From Hyphomicrobiales bacterium (GTDB lineage Bacteria; Pseudomonadota; Alphaproteobacteria; Rhizobiales; JAJFHR01), in the NCBI GenBank assembly GCA_021775475.1, contig JAJFHS010000042.1, positions 62,001 to 126,000 on the forward strand: a stretch of DNA of 64,000 nt. The letters are read 5' to 3'. Position numbers and translations under genes: made by a program. The notes under the pieces were generated by a model, which saw only the letters and a list, made by a program, of their open reading frames with translations, was not told the origin of the DNA and did not search any database. This document shows positions 50,358-59,448 of this stretch, piece after piece. Within the stretch, counting starts at the first letter, position 1. Every line of letters begins with the position of its first letter.

Positions 50358-51359
50358 TTATAATTCGGGCTTTTTTGTGCTGCTTATACGCACTTTACCA
50401 ATTCTGCGCGGATCGACTTCAAGAACTTCAAATTCCAACCCGCATTCATGCGCAATCAACTCGCCGCGCAAAGGTATTCTTCCTGCCAGTGAAAACACCA
50501 TACCTCCCAGGGTATCGATGTCTTCATCATGCTCATTGGTCAGATCGACGCCGAGCAGTTGTTCCAGGTCTTCAATTAGCACTCTTGCGTCAGCCGTATA
50601 AGAGCCGTCATTGTTGGGATGAATGAGGGGCCCATCCTGGGTATCGTGCTCATCTTCAATTTCACCAACGATTTCCTCAACCAGATCTTCAATCGAAACC
50701 AGCCCATCGGTGCCACCATATTCATCGACCACAATTGCCAAATGAATATGCGAGGCCTGCATTTTAACCAGGAGATCGGCTGCGGGCATGGACGGTGGTA
50801 CATACAGAACTTCTCTTTTCAAAGAAATTTCACTCAGCGGCAAGGTTAGGTCAATTCTGCTCAAATCGATTGAAGGCGTTTCTTCATGTGCCGATTTGCC
50901 ATTACCGTTTTTACCGTTCTTTTTAACCCGGGCTGAACCGGCCGCCGCCATCCAGCTAAACAGATCCTTGATGTGGACCATGCCTAAAGGGTCGTCGAGG
51001 GTTTCATGATAGACCGGTAATCGGGAATGGCCAGCCTGCTGGAAAACAGAAATAATTTGTTCCAGTGCAGCTGTATCCTCAATGGCGATAATATCGGCGC
51101 GCGGTACCATCACATCATCAACCCGAAGCTCGCCGAAATCCAGGATGTTGAGCAGCATTGAGCGCTCTTCAGGCGAAATGGCGCCGGCCTCGGTTTCATG
51201 CTGTTCAATCACATCTTCGAGGCTTTCGCGCAAACTGGTGTCCGAGGCCATGCCAATGGAGTTGCGCAGGCGCGTTATAATTCTTGCCAGCAAAGACTTG
51301 TCTTCGCCAATGGCGGGCTCATTTGTGCCCGACGTCGGGTTTGCCGGTATTTCGTTCAT
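50358..51359 (-). CDS. Hemolysin/CorC-like CBS domain protein
   Basis: Cytoplasmic protein of 333 aa without the DUF21 membrane domain: two CBS domains (about 75-205, with [14 protein letters not shown] and [18 protein letters not shown]) and a C-terminal CorC_HlyC transporter-associated domain ([10 protein letters not shown] pattern: [12 protein letters not shown]). In E. coli CorC (YbeX) influences magnesium/cobalt efflux and ribosome biogenesis; the ybeY-ybeX-lnt order here supports orthology. The ATG at 51359 follows CGGAGA; six codons upstream are open. Confidence 0.9.
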   Translation of the reverse strand: MNEIPANPTSGTNEPAIGEDKSLLARIITRLRNSIGMASDTSLRESLEDVIEQHETEAGAISPEERSMLLNILDFGELRVDDVMVPRADIIAIEDTAALEQIISVFQQAGHSRLPVYHETLDDPLGMVHIKDLFSWMAAAGSARVKKNGKNGNGKSAHEETPSIDLSRIDLTLPLSEISLKREVLYVPPSMPAADLLVKMQASHIHLAIVVDEYGGTDGLVSIEDLVEEIVGEIEDEHDTQDGPLIHPNNDGSYTADARVLIEDLEQLLGVDLTNEHDEDIDTLGGMVFSLAGRIPLRGELIAHECGLEFEVLEVDPRRIGKVRISSTKKPEL

Positions 51360-51387
51360 CTTAATCTCCGGGATCAAACAGTCCTTC

Positions 51388-51864
51388 TCAGTGCATTTGA
51401 GAATATGGGTTTTCGATCCCTAACCCTTTCAAAATATTTATTTCCACAAGCTCCATGTCATCGGCAGTCTTGTCATTCTGGTGATCATACCCCAAAAGAT
51501 GTAAAACACCGTGAACAATCAAATGCGACACATGATTGTCGAAGTTTTTTCGTTGCTGTTGAGCTTCGGTGTTAATGGTCTGAAAACTCAACACAATGTC
51601 GCCTAACAGAAAAGCCCGATCCTGTGATGGTGCATCAATCTCACCACCAAACGACAGTACATTTGTCGGCTTGTCCTGACCCCGGTAGGTTAAGTTCAAT
51701 TGGCGAATGGACTCATCGCAGGTAAGCAATACACTCAGCTCGGCATGGTCCTTGAATTCATCTTCGCGCTCATAAACAGCAGCAAGGGCTGCGGTTTTAA
51801 TCAGGCTTTCCAAAGCATCCAGCTTTGACCAGGCATCATATTCAATTGTGATATCGATCAACAT
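51388..51864 (-). CDS. ybeY: Endoribonuclease YbeY
   Basis: Metal-dependent RNase involved in 16S rRNA 3'-end maturation and ribosome quality control. The 158 aa protein has the zinc-binding signature HGVLHLLGYDH with H118, H122 and H128, and the upstream NVLSFGGE block. It overlaps neither neighbour but lies 2 bp from phoH and 28 bp from corC, in the conserved miaB-phoH-ybeY-corC-lnt run. Confidence 0.97.
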   Translation of the reverse strand: MLIDITIEYDAWSKLDALESLIKTAALAAVYEREDEFKDHAELSVLLTCDESIRQLNLTYRGQDKPTNVLSFGGEIDAPSQDRAFLLGDIVLSFQTINTEAQQQRKNFDNHVSHLIVHGVLHLLGYDHQNDKTADDMELVEINILKGLGIENPYSQMH

Positions 51865-51866
51865 GG

Positions 51867-52919
51867 TTATTTTTTCTGACCCAGTCGATCGTAAGCTCTG
51901 ACGATGTCGGCAACAAGGGAATGCCTGACAACATCAACATCACTGAAAGCAACGTGGGCAACAGCATCGAGAGTGCCCAACAGATCAACCGCCTGAGACA
52001 GGCCCGATTTTATCCCTGAGGGCAGATCGGTCTGGCTCGGGTCGCCGGTAATCGCCATATATGAGCCTTCGCCCAGACGGGTTAAAAACATTTTCATCTG
52101 CTGGGTGGTGCAATTTTGCGCTTCATCTAGAATAATGAATGAATTGGATAAGGTGCGCCCGCGCATAAATGCCAGCGGGGCAATTTCAATTTCACCGGTT
52201 TCCATGCCGCGCACAACCTTGTCTGACGACATCATGTCGTACAGCGCATCAAACAACGGGCGCAAATAAGGATCGATTTTCTCGCGCATGTCGCCGGGCA
52301 AAAATCCCAGCCGCTCGCCCGCCTCAACTGCTGGACGCGACAGGATTATGCGATCAACTTTGCCTGCTTCCAGTGCAGCCGCAGCAACAGCAACAGCAAT
52401 ATAGGTTTTGCCCGTACCCGCAGGACCAGTGCCAAAGGTCAACTCCCGGTTTTGCAGCGCCTGAATATATTCAGCTTGTGCTGATGAGCGCGGTGTTACC
52501 GTGCGCCGCCGTGTATCTATGCGCACAGCACTGGTAAACAATTGCTTGCCGCCGACACCTTCGCTCACCGGCAACAACGCCATTTTGATAGCGCCCTCAA
52601 CATCACCGGGACCAACGTCGAGGCCTTGCGACAATCTGTTGTAAAGATCATCCAGAACCTGTTTGGCGCTTTGGCAATCTTCCGGGGCACCGGTTATGGC
52701 AATAATATTGCCGCGCGGTGCCGCCACAATGTTAAGCCGGGTTTCAATCAGGGCCAGATGCTCATCATGTTTGCCAAGCAGGGCTGACAGCAGATGATTG
52801 TCTTCAAAGATCACTTCTATGGTTTCGCCCGAGGCGCCCTTTTGTTGCCACCGCGGTTTAACCTTTGGGTTTGCCCCTTTTTTTGAGCGCTTTTTGATCG
52901 ATGATTTTGTCTGGCTCAA
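51867..52919 (-). CDS. phoH: PhoH-like ATPase (YbeZ)
   Basis: Predicted ATPase/RNA helicase-like protein that works beside YbeY in RNA metabolism. The 350 aa protein has a KH-like N-terminal region, Walker A GPAGTGKT at 165-172, and Walker [10 protein letters not shown], with the PhoH signature [10 protein letters not shown] (near 240). Its start overlaps the miaB stop by 4 bp (ATGA), so translation is coupled. In E. coli this is ybeZ. Confidence 0.96.
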   Translation of the reverse strand: MSQTKSSIKKRSKKGANPKVKPRWQQKGASGETIEVIFEDNHLLSALLGKHDEHLALIETRLNIVAAPRGNIIAITGAPEDCQSAKQVLDDLYNRLSQGLDVGPGDVEGAIKMALLPVSEGVGGKQLFTSAVRIDTRRRTVTPRSSAQAEYIQALQNRELTFGTGPAGTGKTYIAVAVAAAALEAGKVDRIILSRPAVEAGERLGFLPGDMREKIDPYLRPLFDALYDMMSSDKVVRGMETGEIEIAPLAFMRGRTLSNSFIILDEAQNCTTQQMKMFLTRLGEGSYMAITGDPSQTDLPSGIKSGLSQAVDLLGTLDAVAHVAFSDVDVVRHSLVADIVRAYDRLGQKK

Positions 52920-54328
52920 AGCGCTGCACCCTCAACTATAGCTTTATGTTGGACGCTGGGCTCGCTTTGCGCGTTGTCGCCTGCGCACAGCCCGGATAAA
53001 GAATTGGTGCCAACTTGTGTGATATCCACATTTTGTATCGACCCGATATATTCTTCAGGAGCGTCGGCATGAACGGGCTGCAAATATGGCGATCTGCCCA
53101 CCAGTTGTCCGGGATTTCGACCCTTGCCGGTGAACAAAACAGGTATTTTACGGCCCATACAATTCTGGTTAAAGTTATGCTGTTGCTGGCGTAAAAGCAC
53201 CTGCAATTCGCTCAGGCGTTCGGATTTAACATGTTCTTCAATCTGGGGTTCCATGTCAGCCGCCGGGGTTCCCGGCCGCGGGCTGTATTTAAAGGAAAAG
53301 GCCTGCGAATATTCCATATCGCGCACCAGTTGCATGGTGGCGGCAAAATCCGCGTCACTTTCACCGGGAAACCCGACAATGAAATCTGATGACAGGGCAA
53401 TATCGGGCCGGGCATCGCGAATGCGTTTTATCACATCATAATAGACCGCTGTTGTATGCTTGCGGTTCATGGTCGCCAGAATTTTGTCCGAGCCTGATTG
53501 TACCGGCAAATGCAGATACGGCATAAGCTCGGGCAAATCGCCATGGGCCGCGATCAGCACATCGTCCATATCAAGCGGGTGACTGGTGGTGTATCTCAAC
53601 CGCTCAAGACCTGGCACATCGGCCAGCGCATAAAGCAGACGGCCAAGTGACCAGCTGTCGCCGTCTGGTCCAATACCATGATAGGCATTGACGTTTTGGC
53701 CCAGCAGCGTGATCTCCTTGACGCCTGAGGCACACAGCCGCGTGGTTTCCGCCACAATTTTCTCAACCGGCCGTGAAAACTCAGCCCCGCGCGTATAAGG
53801 CACCACGCAGAAGGTGCAAAACTTGTCACACCCCTCCTGTACCGTCACAAAAGCGGTGGGTCCGCGGGCAATTATCTGAGCATTGTTGGCGGCCGGGATT
53901 TTTTCAAATTTGTCGTCAGCGGGAAAATCAACTTCAAGCAGTCCGCGTTCGCCCGCTTCGATTTTTCTGATCAACTCCGGTAGTCGGTGATAGGCCTGAG
54001 GGCCAACCATCAGATCAACAATCGGTGCCCGCGCCAGCATTTCTTCACCTTCGGCCTGGGCCACACAACCGGCAACACCGACGATAGTTGTTTTACCGTT
54101 TGCCGATCTTTGTTGCTTGATTTTTCGGACGCGGCCAAGTTCGGAATAAACTTTTTCTGCCGCTTTTTCGCGGATATGACAGGTGTTCAAAATCATGATG
54201 TCGGCGTCGTCTGAAGTTTCCGTCATTTCATAACCCAGCGGCGACAAAACATCAGCCATGCGCTCGGAATCATAGACATTCATCTGGCAGCCGTAGGTTT
54301 TGATATATAGTTTTTTGGTTTCAGACAT
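52916..54328 (-). CDS. miaB: tRNA-2-methylthio-N6-dimethylallyladenosine synthase MiaB
   Basis: Radical SAM methylthiotransferase that modifies A37 in tRNAs reading UNN codons. The 470 aa protein has the N-terminal cluster cysteines C14, C50 and C88, the radical SAM cysteines C167, C171 and C174 (CDKFCTFC), and a C-terminal TRAM domain with [17 protein letters not shown] (in part). It is the first gene of a run ending at lnt and starts 14 bp after the OlsA/PlsC-like gene. Confidence 0.98.
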   Translation of the reverse strand: MSETKKLYIKTYGCQMNVYDSERMADVLSPLGYEMTETSDDADIMILNTCHIREKAAEKVYSELGRVRKIKQQRSANGKTTIVGVAGCVAQAEGEEMLARAPIVDLMVGPQAYHRLPELIRKIEAGERGLLEVDFPADDKFEKIPAANNAQIIARGPTAFVTVQEGCDKFCTFCVVPYTRGAEFSRPVEKIVAETTRLCASGVKEITLLGQNVNAYHGIGPDGDSWSLGRLLYALADVPGLERLRYTTSHPLDMDDVLIAAHGDLPELMPYLHLPVQSGSDKILATMNRKHTTAVYYDVIKRIRDARPDIALSSDFIVGFPGESDADFAATMQLVRDMEYSQAFSFKYSPRPGTPAADMEPQIEEHVKSERLSELQVLLRQQQHNFNQNCMGRKIPVLFTGKGRNPGQLVGRSPYLQPVHADAPEEYIGSIQNVDITQVGTNSLSGLCAGDNAQSEPSVQHKAIVEGAAL

Positions 54329-54342
54329 TCAGGTTTCCGTAT

Positions 54343-55221
54343 TCACGTTGTAGATTTTGCCGCATTTTGTTCAACGTCTGGCGCAATTTCATCGAAAGGT
54401 CTACCAAAAATTGCCGCCAGCATGCCGCGTTTGACTTTTGCTTCGCAATATCGCGCCAGTTCCTTGCGATTTCCGATTTGCCCCACCGTTACCGCTTCAT
54501 GCACATGGATGGTCACATCGCAAGGGCCAAGCTTCATTACTTCCCAAATGTGCGGTGCTATTTCCATGTCACCATACCAGGCAAAATAGGGGCGATATTG
54601 ACGCCCCATGGGCAGCCCGTGCAACCGTGTGTAAGCGATGGAAACAGGCTGAACCTTTATTGAGCGCACCGCACCGCCAAGCAAATCAGAAACCGGAACT
54701 TCAGCCGCACTCATCAACGCGCTTCTGAACGGCAGCACCCGATTGCCATCACTGCTTGTGCCTTCCGGGAACAACACCAGAATATCTCCCTGGTCAAGGC
54801 GTTTGCGCATATTTTCTTTAAACTCACCCGTTGCCGTTCTTTTTTCACGGTCAACAAACAAACATCGCTGTAACTTGGCAAACAGACCAAAAACCGGCCA
54901 GTGTGCTACTTCTTTTTTGGCGATAAATGACAATTCAGTCAAAGAGCCAAACACGCTGATATCAAGCCAGGAGCAATGATTTGCGACAATCAGACATGGC
55001 CCTTCGACCATTTGGCGTCCGACCAGACGAACCTTCACACCTAGTATTTTCAGACTGAGCCGGTGAAACACAATGGGGATAAACCCTGACCGGTTTGGCA
55101 ACAGCTTGAATATGATCAATTGTAAGATAAGCAAAGGTATTGTCGCCAAAACCAGAACGATTAAACGGCATCCGGCCCGGAAAGTCGTCATAAGCGCGCC
55201 TGCGATTTTCTCTGCACGCAT
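54343..55221 (-). CDS. 1-acyl-glycerol-3-phosphate acyltransferase family, probably OlsA
   Basis: Membrane acyltransferase of the PlsC family, 292 aa from the ATG at 55221 (an ATG at 55191 is also possible). It has the acyltransferase block I NHCSWLD (HX4D), block II VDREKR, block III FPEGTSSDG and block IV VQPVSIAY, plus an N-terminal membrane helix. PlsC makes phosphatidic acid; in rhizobia a homologue at this very spot beside miaB and fur is OlsA, which adds the second acyl chain to lyso-ornithine lipid. With olsB present at 13520, the OlsA role is likely but inferred from gene order and not from sequence alone. Confidence 0.75.
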   Translation of the reverse strand: MRAEKIAGALMTTFRAGCRLIVLVLATIPLLILQLIIFKLLPNRSGFIPIVFHRLSLKILGVKVRLVGRQMVEGPCLIVANHCSWLDISVFGSLTELSFIAKKEVAHWPVFGLFAKLQRCLFVDREKRTATGEFKENMRKRLDQGDILVLFPEGTSSDGNRVLPFRSALMSAAEVPVSDLLGGAVRSIKVQPVSIAYTRLHGLPMGRQYRPYFAWYGDMEIAPHIWEVMKLGPCDVTIHVHEAVTVGQIGNRKELARYCEAKVKRGMLAAIFGRPFDEIAPDVEQNAAKSTT

Positions 55222-55287
55222 GCCAGATACGCACAATACAAATCGATTATAAATTTAAATCTACCCAATACCAGTTTCCACCAGTTG

Positions 55288-55710
55288 CTATTTTTTTTCT
55301 TCCGCACTTTCCAGCGGAACACAGTAGAGCTCAAGGCGATGATCTACAAGCTTATAGCCCAGCTCGGTGGCAACAAGCTCCTGCAGTTTTTCGATCTGAT
55401 CGTTACTAAACTCAATCACCGTGCCGCTTTCCATATCAATGAGATGGTCGTGATGGTCCTTGGAGACCTGTTCATAGCGCGAGCGGCCATCGCGAAAATC
55501 ATGGCGCTCGACAATGCCGGCATCTTCAAACAGACGCACGGTGCGATAGACGGTTGCAATCGAGATGCGGGCATCTATTTTTGCGGCGCGAGAATGCACT
55601 TCATCCACATCGGGATGATCATCAGCATCAGAAAGGACGGTTGCAATTACGCGGCGCTGGTCCGTCATCCGCATGCCGTGTTCGATGCATAATCTTTCGA
55701 TCCTGCTCAT
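55288..55710 (-). CDS. fur: Fur family regulator, Fur/Mur type
   Basis: Metal-dependent repressor of 140 aa. The winged helix includes MTDQRRVIATVL and ISIATVYRTVRLF; the metal site pattern HHDH (86-89) and IDMESGTVIEF follow. There are no paired CxxC structural zinc motifs (only C8 and C130), as is usual in alphaproteobacteria, where this orthologue is often Mur and responds to manganese. I start it at the ATG at 55710, after GGAGAG; the earlier TTG is unlikely. Iron control in this lineage rests mainly on Irr (31740) and RirA (not seen in this window). Confidence 0.9.
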   Translation of the reverse strand: MSRIERLCIEHGMRMTDQRRVIATVLSDADDHPDVDEVHSRAAKIDARISIATVYRTVRLFEDAGIVERHDFRDGRSRYEQVSKDHHDHLIDMESGTVIEFSNDQIEKLQELVATELGYKLVDHRLELYCVPLESAEEKK

Positions 55711-55759
55711 TTTCGTCAAACTCTCCAATACCCCAGCTTTTTATATCTTAGTTTGATAT

Positions 55760-56236
55760 TTATGAATAGGCCATGATAATCGCAGCTTCAGCCGCATTTC
55801 CACGTTTGCGGTAATATCCCGGCCTTTCTCCCACCCGGTCAAAACCGCATGCCTGATAGAGACCAAGGGCGGGTTGGTTACTCTGCCCCACTTCGAGAAA
55901 AATCTTAGGTCGCCCCGGCGTGTTACAATCGGCAATTAACGCATTTAATATGCGGGTGGCGATTTTTTGGCCACGGTGGTGCGGATCGACGCAAAGGGTC
56001 AGTATTTCCACCTCATCACCGGCACTTCTCACCAGAATAAACCCTAATGGGGTAGTTTGAGCATTTAAGGCAATAAGCCCGCCGGTGCCGGGGTGGTTCA
56101 GCAATTGCGCGAATTCAGGTGCCGCCCACGGGCTTTCAAACGATGTGCGATGCAGCACTTCAAGCACTTGGGCATGGGCGCTGCTGATTTTTTCAATTTG
56201 CACGCCCTTGAGAGTTTTTTTTGAATATTCAGTCAT
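55760..56236 (-). CDS. rimI: Ribosomal protein S18-alanine N-acetyltransferase RimI-like
   Basis: GNAT acetyltransferase of 158 aa. The acetyl-CoA-binding motif is in LCVDPHHRGQKIATRIL, in part HRGQKIATRIL, and the NQPALGLYQACGF block is typical of RimI. It starts one base after the tsaB stop (56236), so the pair is coupled; the long upstream extension in the same frame only overlaps tsaB. The tsaB-rimI pairing is conserved across bacteria. Its substrate in this organism is inferred. Confidence 0.9.
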   Translation of the reverse strand: MTEYSKKTLKGVQIEKISSAHAQVLEVLHRTSFESPWAAPEFAQLLNHPGTGGLIALNAQTTPLGFILVRSAGDEVEILTLCVDPHHRGQKIATRILNALIADCNTPGRPKIFLEVGQSNQPALGLYQACGFDRVGERPGYYRKRGNAAEAAIIMAYS

Positions 56237-56237
56237 G

Positions 56238-56939
56238 TCAAACGGTTGGCTGGCCGATAACTTGCGGCTTGGCATCCGGCATACGTAAATAAAGTGGATC
56301 AGGCGGTGTTTCACCAGGCACTAAATTTTTAAAAGCCTGAGCAAAACAGGCTGCATTGGGGCTCGTATGTTGCGTTGTCACCATCCAGCCTTGTGGCGCA
56401 GGAATGCCATTGTCACCTACCAGGCCCGCACCTGATCCCATAAGGATTAATGGCCCGGTTTCCCATGGCTCCAGCCAACTGTCCAGATCATCAACGTCAA
56501 TCACCGCTGGTGCGCAAAGCGGATTTGAGTCGCCATCAAACATTTGACCATATGCCTGATTGCGCCGGGCATCGATAATAACCGCTACTGGACAGGGGTG
56601 GTATTCTGTTTTCAGCTTTGATTTATTGGCAGCAATTGCCTGCATTGTTGACAGGCCGCAAATGGCGATGCCATGCGCAAGGCGAAATCCCCGGGCAGCA
56701 GACAGGGCAACGCGAACTCCGGTGAACGATCCGGGGCCAATGGTTACCACCTGGTGTTCAATATCCTCAAAACCCACACCCGCTTTGGACATCACTTCAT
56801 CAATCATACCAAGAAGGATTTCCGCGTGGCCCTTGCCGGGTTCGCAATATGAGGCGGCCAGGACACGCGAATCTGCACCCGTGTCTACCACGGCAGCCGA
56901 GCAGGCGACGAGTGATGTATCAAATGACAGGTTAATCAT
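56238..56939 (-). CDS. tsaB: tRNA threonylcarbamoyladenosine biosynthesis protein TsaB
   Basis: ASKHA-fold partner of TsaD in making t6A37 in tRNAs reading ANN codons. The 233 aa protein starts LSFDTS and has GPGSFTGVRVALSAARGF, in part GPGSFTGVR, plus VIDARRNQAY. Length is normal. It lies between nfu (5 bp) and rimI (1 bp). TsaD, TsaC and TsaE are not in this window. Confidence 0.95.
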   Translation of the reverse strand: MINLSFDTSLVACSAAVVDTGADSRVLAASYCEPGKGHAEILLGMIDEVMSKAGVGFEDIEHQVVTIGPGSFTGVRVALSAARGFRLAHGIAICGLSTMQAIAANKSKLKTEYHPCPVAVIIDARRNQAYGQMFDGDSNPLCAPAVIDVDDLDSWLEPWETGPLILMGSGAGLVGDNGIPAPQGWMVTTQHTSPNAACFAQAFKNLVPGETPPDPLYLRMPDAKPQVIGQPTV

Positions 56940-56944
56940 CGAAT

Positions 56945-57505
56945 TCAGGCTACCGGGCGCACTTCCTTAACTTCCGGTACAAAATGTTTCAGCAGATTTT
57001 CGATGCCGTGCTTCAATGTAGCTGTTGAACTTGGGCATCCCGCACATGCACCCTGCATGCGCAAAAAAACCACACCATCTTCGAAGGCGTGAAACGTTAT
57101 GTCACCACCATCCTGTGCCACCGCAGGTCGTACCCGCGTATCCAGCAATTCCTTGATGGTTGAAACAATTTCCTTATCGGCTTCGTTGAAAGTTTCAGCT
57201 GCAGCTTTTTCTTCCTGATTATCGTCTGTCAGCAAGGGAGCACCAGACATGAAATACTCCATAATCGTACCCAGAATTGCCGGTTTCAGTAACTGCCAGT
57301 CACCATCATCCTTTGTCACGGTGATAAAGTCCGAGCCAAAAAACACTCCCGACACATGAGTGATATCAAACAGACGAGCGGCCAGAGGTGAGCTTGTTGC
57401 AGTTTCACGATCACGATAATCTCGCGTCTTGTCTCCCATTACCGACCGGCCCGGTAAAAACTTTAATGTTGCCGGATTGGGTGTTGCTTCGGTTTGAATA
57501 AACAT
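56945..57505 (-). CDS. NifU-like Fe-S scaffold/carrier protein (Nfu)
   Basis: Iron-sulfur carrier of 186 aa. It has an N-terminal Nfu_N domain (1-90; TEATPNPATLKFLPG pattern) and a C-terminal NifU domain whose cluster is held by C154 and C157 in CAGCPSS. Nfu proteins hand [4Fe-4S] clusters to radical SAM and other client enzymes; HemW and MiaB in this window are possible clients. A near-palindrome resembling an iron-regulator site lies about 70 bp upstream. It leads the nfu-tsaB-rimI run. Confidence 0.93.
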   Translation of the reverse strand: MFIQTEATPNPATLKFLPGRSVMGDKTRDYRDRETATSSPLAARLFDITHVSGVFFGSDFITVTKDDGDWQLLKPAILGTIMEYFMSGAPLLTDDNQEEKAAAETFNEADKEIVSTIKELLDTRVRPAVAQDGGDITFHAFEDGVVFLRMQGACAGCPSSTATLKHGIENLLKHFVPEVKEVRPVA

Positions 57506-57573
57506 CTTGTTCTCATTTTCTGGTAGAGATCCCGCAAGTATCGCATTTGATGGCTTGAGGATGCAAAAATGTT

Positions 57574-57592
57574 GTTTGAATTAATTCTAAAC
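57574..57592. promoter_or_regulatory. Candidate iron-regulator operator upstream of nfu
   Basis: GTTTGAATTAATTCTAAAC has a perfect GAATTAATTC core with GTTT and AAAC flanks, broken by one extra base. One half, TTCTAAA, equals the half-site of the Irr box TTTAGAA-N3-TTCTAAA. It is 69 to 87 bp before the nfu ATG, a plausible place for repressor binding. The second half does not match the Irr box, so the call is tentative. Confidence 0.35.
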
Positions 57593-57638
57593 TAGCACAA
57601 GGCGCAGGAAAAGCTAAATTTGATTTTTAAGAGTACTC

Positions 57639-57744
57639 TTTGTTCTGATTTCCTGGCCAGCCCACTCCCCCGCCCAACCACCCCTAGGGTATCCTTATCG
57701 GGTGGTTGGGCGGGGGAGTGGGCTGGCCAGGAAATCAGAACAAA
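57639..57744. repeat. Perfect 45-bp inverted repeat with 16-nt loop
   Basis: Arms 57639-57683 and 57700-57744 are exact reverse complements over 45 bp, with a 16-nt loop between (57684-57699). Allowing one bulge the stem extends to 48 bp. The left end also overlaps a 12-bp palindrome AAGAGTACTCTT (57629-57640). It lies 10 nt after the usp stop codon and about 130 bp before the nfu start. No T-run follows on either strand, so it is not a normal terminator. It is much longer and more perfect than any other hairpin here. Confidence 0.9.
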
Positions 57745-57754
57745 AGAGACCAAC

Positions 57755-58255
57755 TCAAGCCAGAGCGTCAATTTCCTCATCCGTCAGATCTCCCGGCACG
57801 ATGGTAACGGGGATCGGGAACGATGCGGAAGTTGCATTGGCCAGCATGGCCACCAGAGGGCCGGGGCCGGTACTTTCGGTTGAGGCACCCAGAACCAGGA
57901 TTGCCACATCTTCGTCTTCTTCAATTAGCGTAACAATTTCTTCAGCCTTGTCACCTTCGCGAATCAGTAATTCCGGCATCACATCGCAGAAGGATTTCAC
58001 CTCTTTAACCATGCGAGCCTGCATTTCTTCAGCTTCAACGCGGGCTTCTTCGCGCATGATATTTTCAACACCAAGCCAGTGCTGGAAATCTGCCGGCGAA
58101 ATTACCGTCAAAAGAGTAATCGAGCCACCGGAATGTTCGGCACGACGTGCGGCAAAATGCAGGGCGCGCCCGCATTCAGGTGTGCCGTCAACAACAACCA
58201 GAAATTTCCGGCTGTGGCCTTGTTCCTGACTTTTACGTTTCTTTCCTCTACTCAT
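57755..58255 (-). CDS. Universal stress protein family protein
   Basis: Rossmann-like UspA-type protein of 166 aa. It begins MSRGKKRKSQEQG (basic, disordered) and then FLVVVDGTPECGRAL, and it has GDKAEEIVTLIEEDEDVAILVLGAST and the C-terminal PIPVTIVPGDL. The G-2x-G-9x-G(S/T) ATP-binding pattern is only partly visible (LGASTESTGPG), so nucleotide binding is uncertain. The role in stress is inferred from the family. An upstream TTG is not a likely start. A huge inverted repeat stands directly behind the stop codon. Confidence 0.85.
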   Translation of the reverse strand: MSRGKKRKSQEQGHSRKFLVVVDGTPECGRALHFAARRAEHSGGSITLLTVISPADFQHWLGVENIMREEARVEAEEMQARMVKEVKSFCDVMPELLIREGDKAEEIVTLIEEDEDVAILVLGASTESTGPGPLVAMLANATSASFPIPVTIVPGDLTDEEIDALA

Positions 58256-58335
58256 ACGCCCATGCTGCCACTGGTATTGATGCGCTGCAAGACCAAAGAA
58301 TGGCTTGCAGCGCAATTCTGGTATTCAGAACAATG

Positions 58336-59370
58336 TCAGCCGATATATCCGACAATGCGTCTCACATCGCACATAATCGGAGCAGCAATTGCCCGTGCTC
58401 TTTCAGCGCCATCACTCAAAACAGCCTCAATATAGGTAGAATCATCGGCAATTCTGGCCATTTCCTGCCCTATCGGTGCCAGCACACTGACCGCCAGTTC
58501 AGCCAGTTCCGGTTTGAATTCAGAGAACTGTTTACCGCCAAATTGTTTAAGCACTTGCGCTTTGGACTGGTCTGAAAGGGCGGCAAAGATACCCACAAGA
58601 TTATCGGCTTCAGGCCGTCCTTCCAGTCCTTTTTCCTCTGATGGCAGCGCTTGGGGGTCTGTTTTGGCCTTGCGGATTTTCTTTGCAATCGTATCGGCAT
58701 CATCTTTGAGATTGATACGTGACATTTCAGAAGGCTCGGATTTGCTCATCTTGCGGCTGCCATCGCGCAAAGACATAACCCGTGTTGCCGGACCCGTGAT
58801 CAAGGGCTCTGGAATTGGAAAAAATTCTTCCTCCAACCCTTGCGCTTTGATCGATTGGGCAAAATCATTGTTGAATTTCTTTGCGATATCGCGGGCAAGT
58901 TCCAGGTGTTGCTTTTGGTCTTCACCGACGGGCACATGGGTGGCTTTGTAAACCAGAATGTCGGCCGCCATCAAATTTGGATAGGTGAACAGGCCGGTTG
59001 AGGCATTTTCGCGGTTTTTGCCCGCTTTGTCCTTGAACTGTGTCATGCGGTTGAGCCAGCCCATGCGGGCGACACAATTGAAAATCCAGGCCAGTTCAGC
59101 ATGTTGCGAAACCTGGCTTTGATTAAACACAATATGGGCTTTGGGGTCGATACCGCAGCTTAAAAAGCCCGCAGTAACTTCGCGGATATTGCCAACAAGC
59201 TCAGTCGGGTCCTGCCATTCGGTCAGGGCATGCATATCAACCACGCAATAGATACACTCATGGCTTTTTTGCAGTGCCACAAAGTTTTTGATAGCCCCGA
59301 GATAATTTCCCAGATGCAAGTCCCCGGTGGGTTGAATGCCTGAAAAAACCCGTTGTAAATCAGCGCTCAT
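58336..59370 (-). CDS. trpS: Tryptophan-tRNA ligase
   Basis: Class I aminoacyl-tRNA synthetase that charges tRNA-Trp. The 344 aa protein has the HIGH-equivalent HLGN (19-22, in [13 protein letters not shown]), the KMSKS motif in RKMSKSEPS near residue 210, and [22 protein letters not shown] in between, in part [12 protein letters not shown]. Length is normal. It lies between usp and murJ in the conserved glnD-murJ-trpS-usp run. Confidence 0.97.
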   Translation of the reverse strand: MSADLQRVFSGIQPTGDLHLGNYLGAIKNFVALQKSHECIYCVVDMHALTEWQDPTELVGNIREVTAGFLSCGIDPKAHIVFNQSQVSQHAELAWIFNCVARMGWLNRMTQFKDKAGKNRENASTGLFTYPNLMAADILVYKATHVPVGEDQKQHLELARDIAKKFNNDFAQSIKAQGLEEEFFPIPEPLITGPATRVMSLRDGSRKMSKSEPSEMSRINLKDDADTIAKKIRKAKTDPQALPSEEKGLEGRPEADNLVGIFAALSDQSKAQVLKQFGGKQFSEFKPELAELAVSVLAPIGQEMARIADDSTYIEAVLSDGAERARAIAAPIMCDVRRIVGYIG

Positions 59371-59448
59371 AATACCCTCACAATAATGTCTTGTTGAATG
59401 CCCCGTTCTATGCCCAACGCTGCGACCAAGCGCAATAGCAAATAATCG

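Noticed and set aside
57592-57780. Open frames across the 45-bp inverted repeat
   Set aside because: They arise from the two arms of the palindrome and share no resemblance to any protein family.
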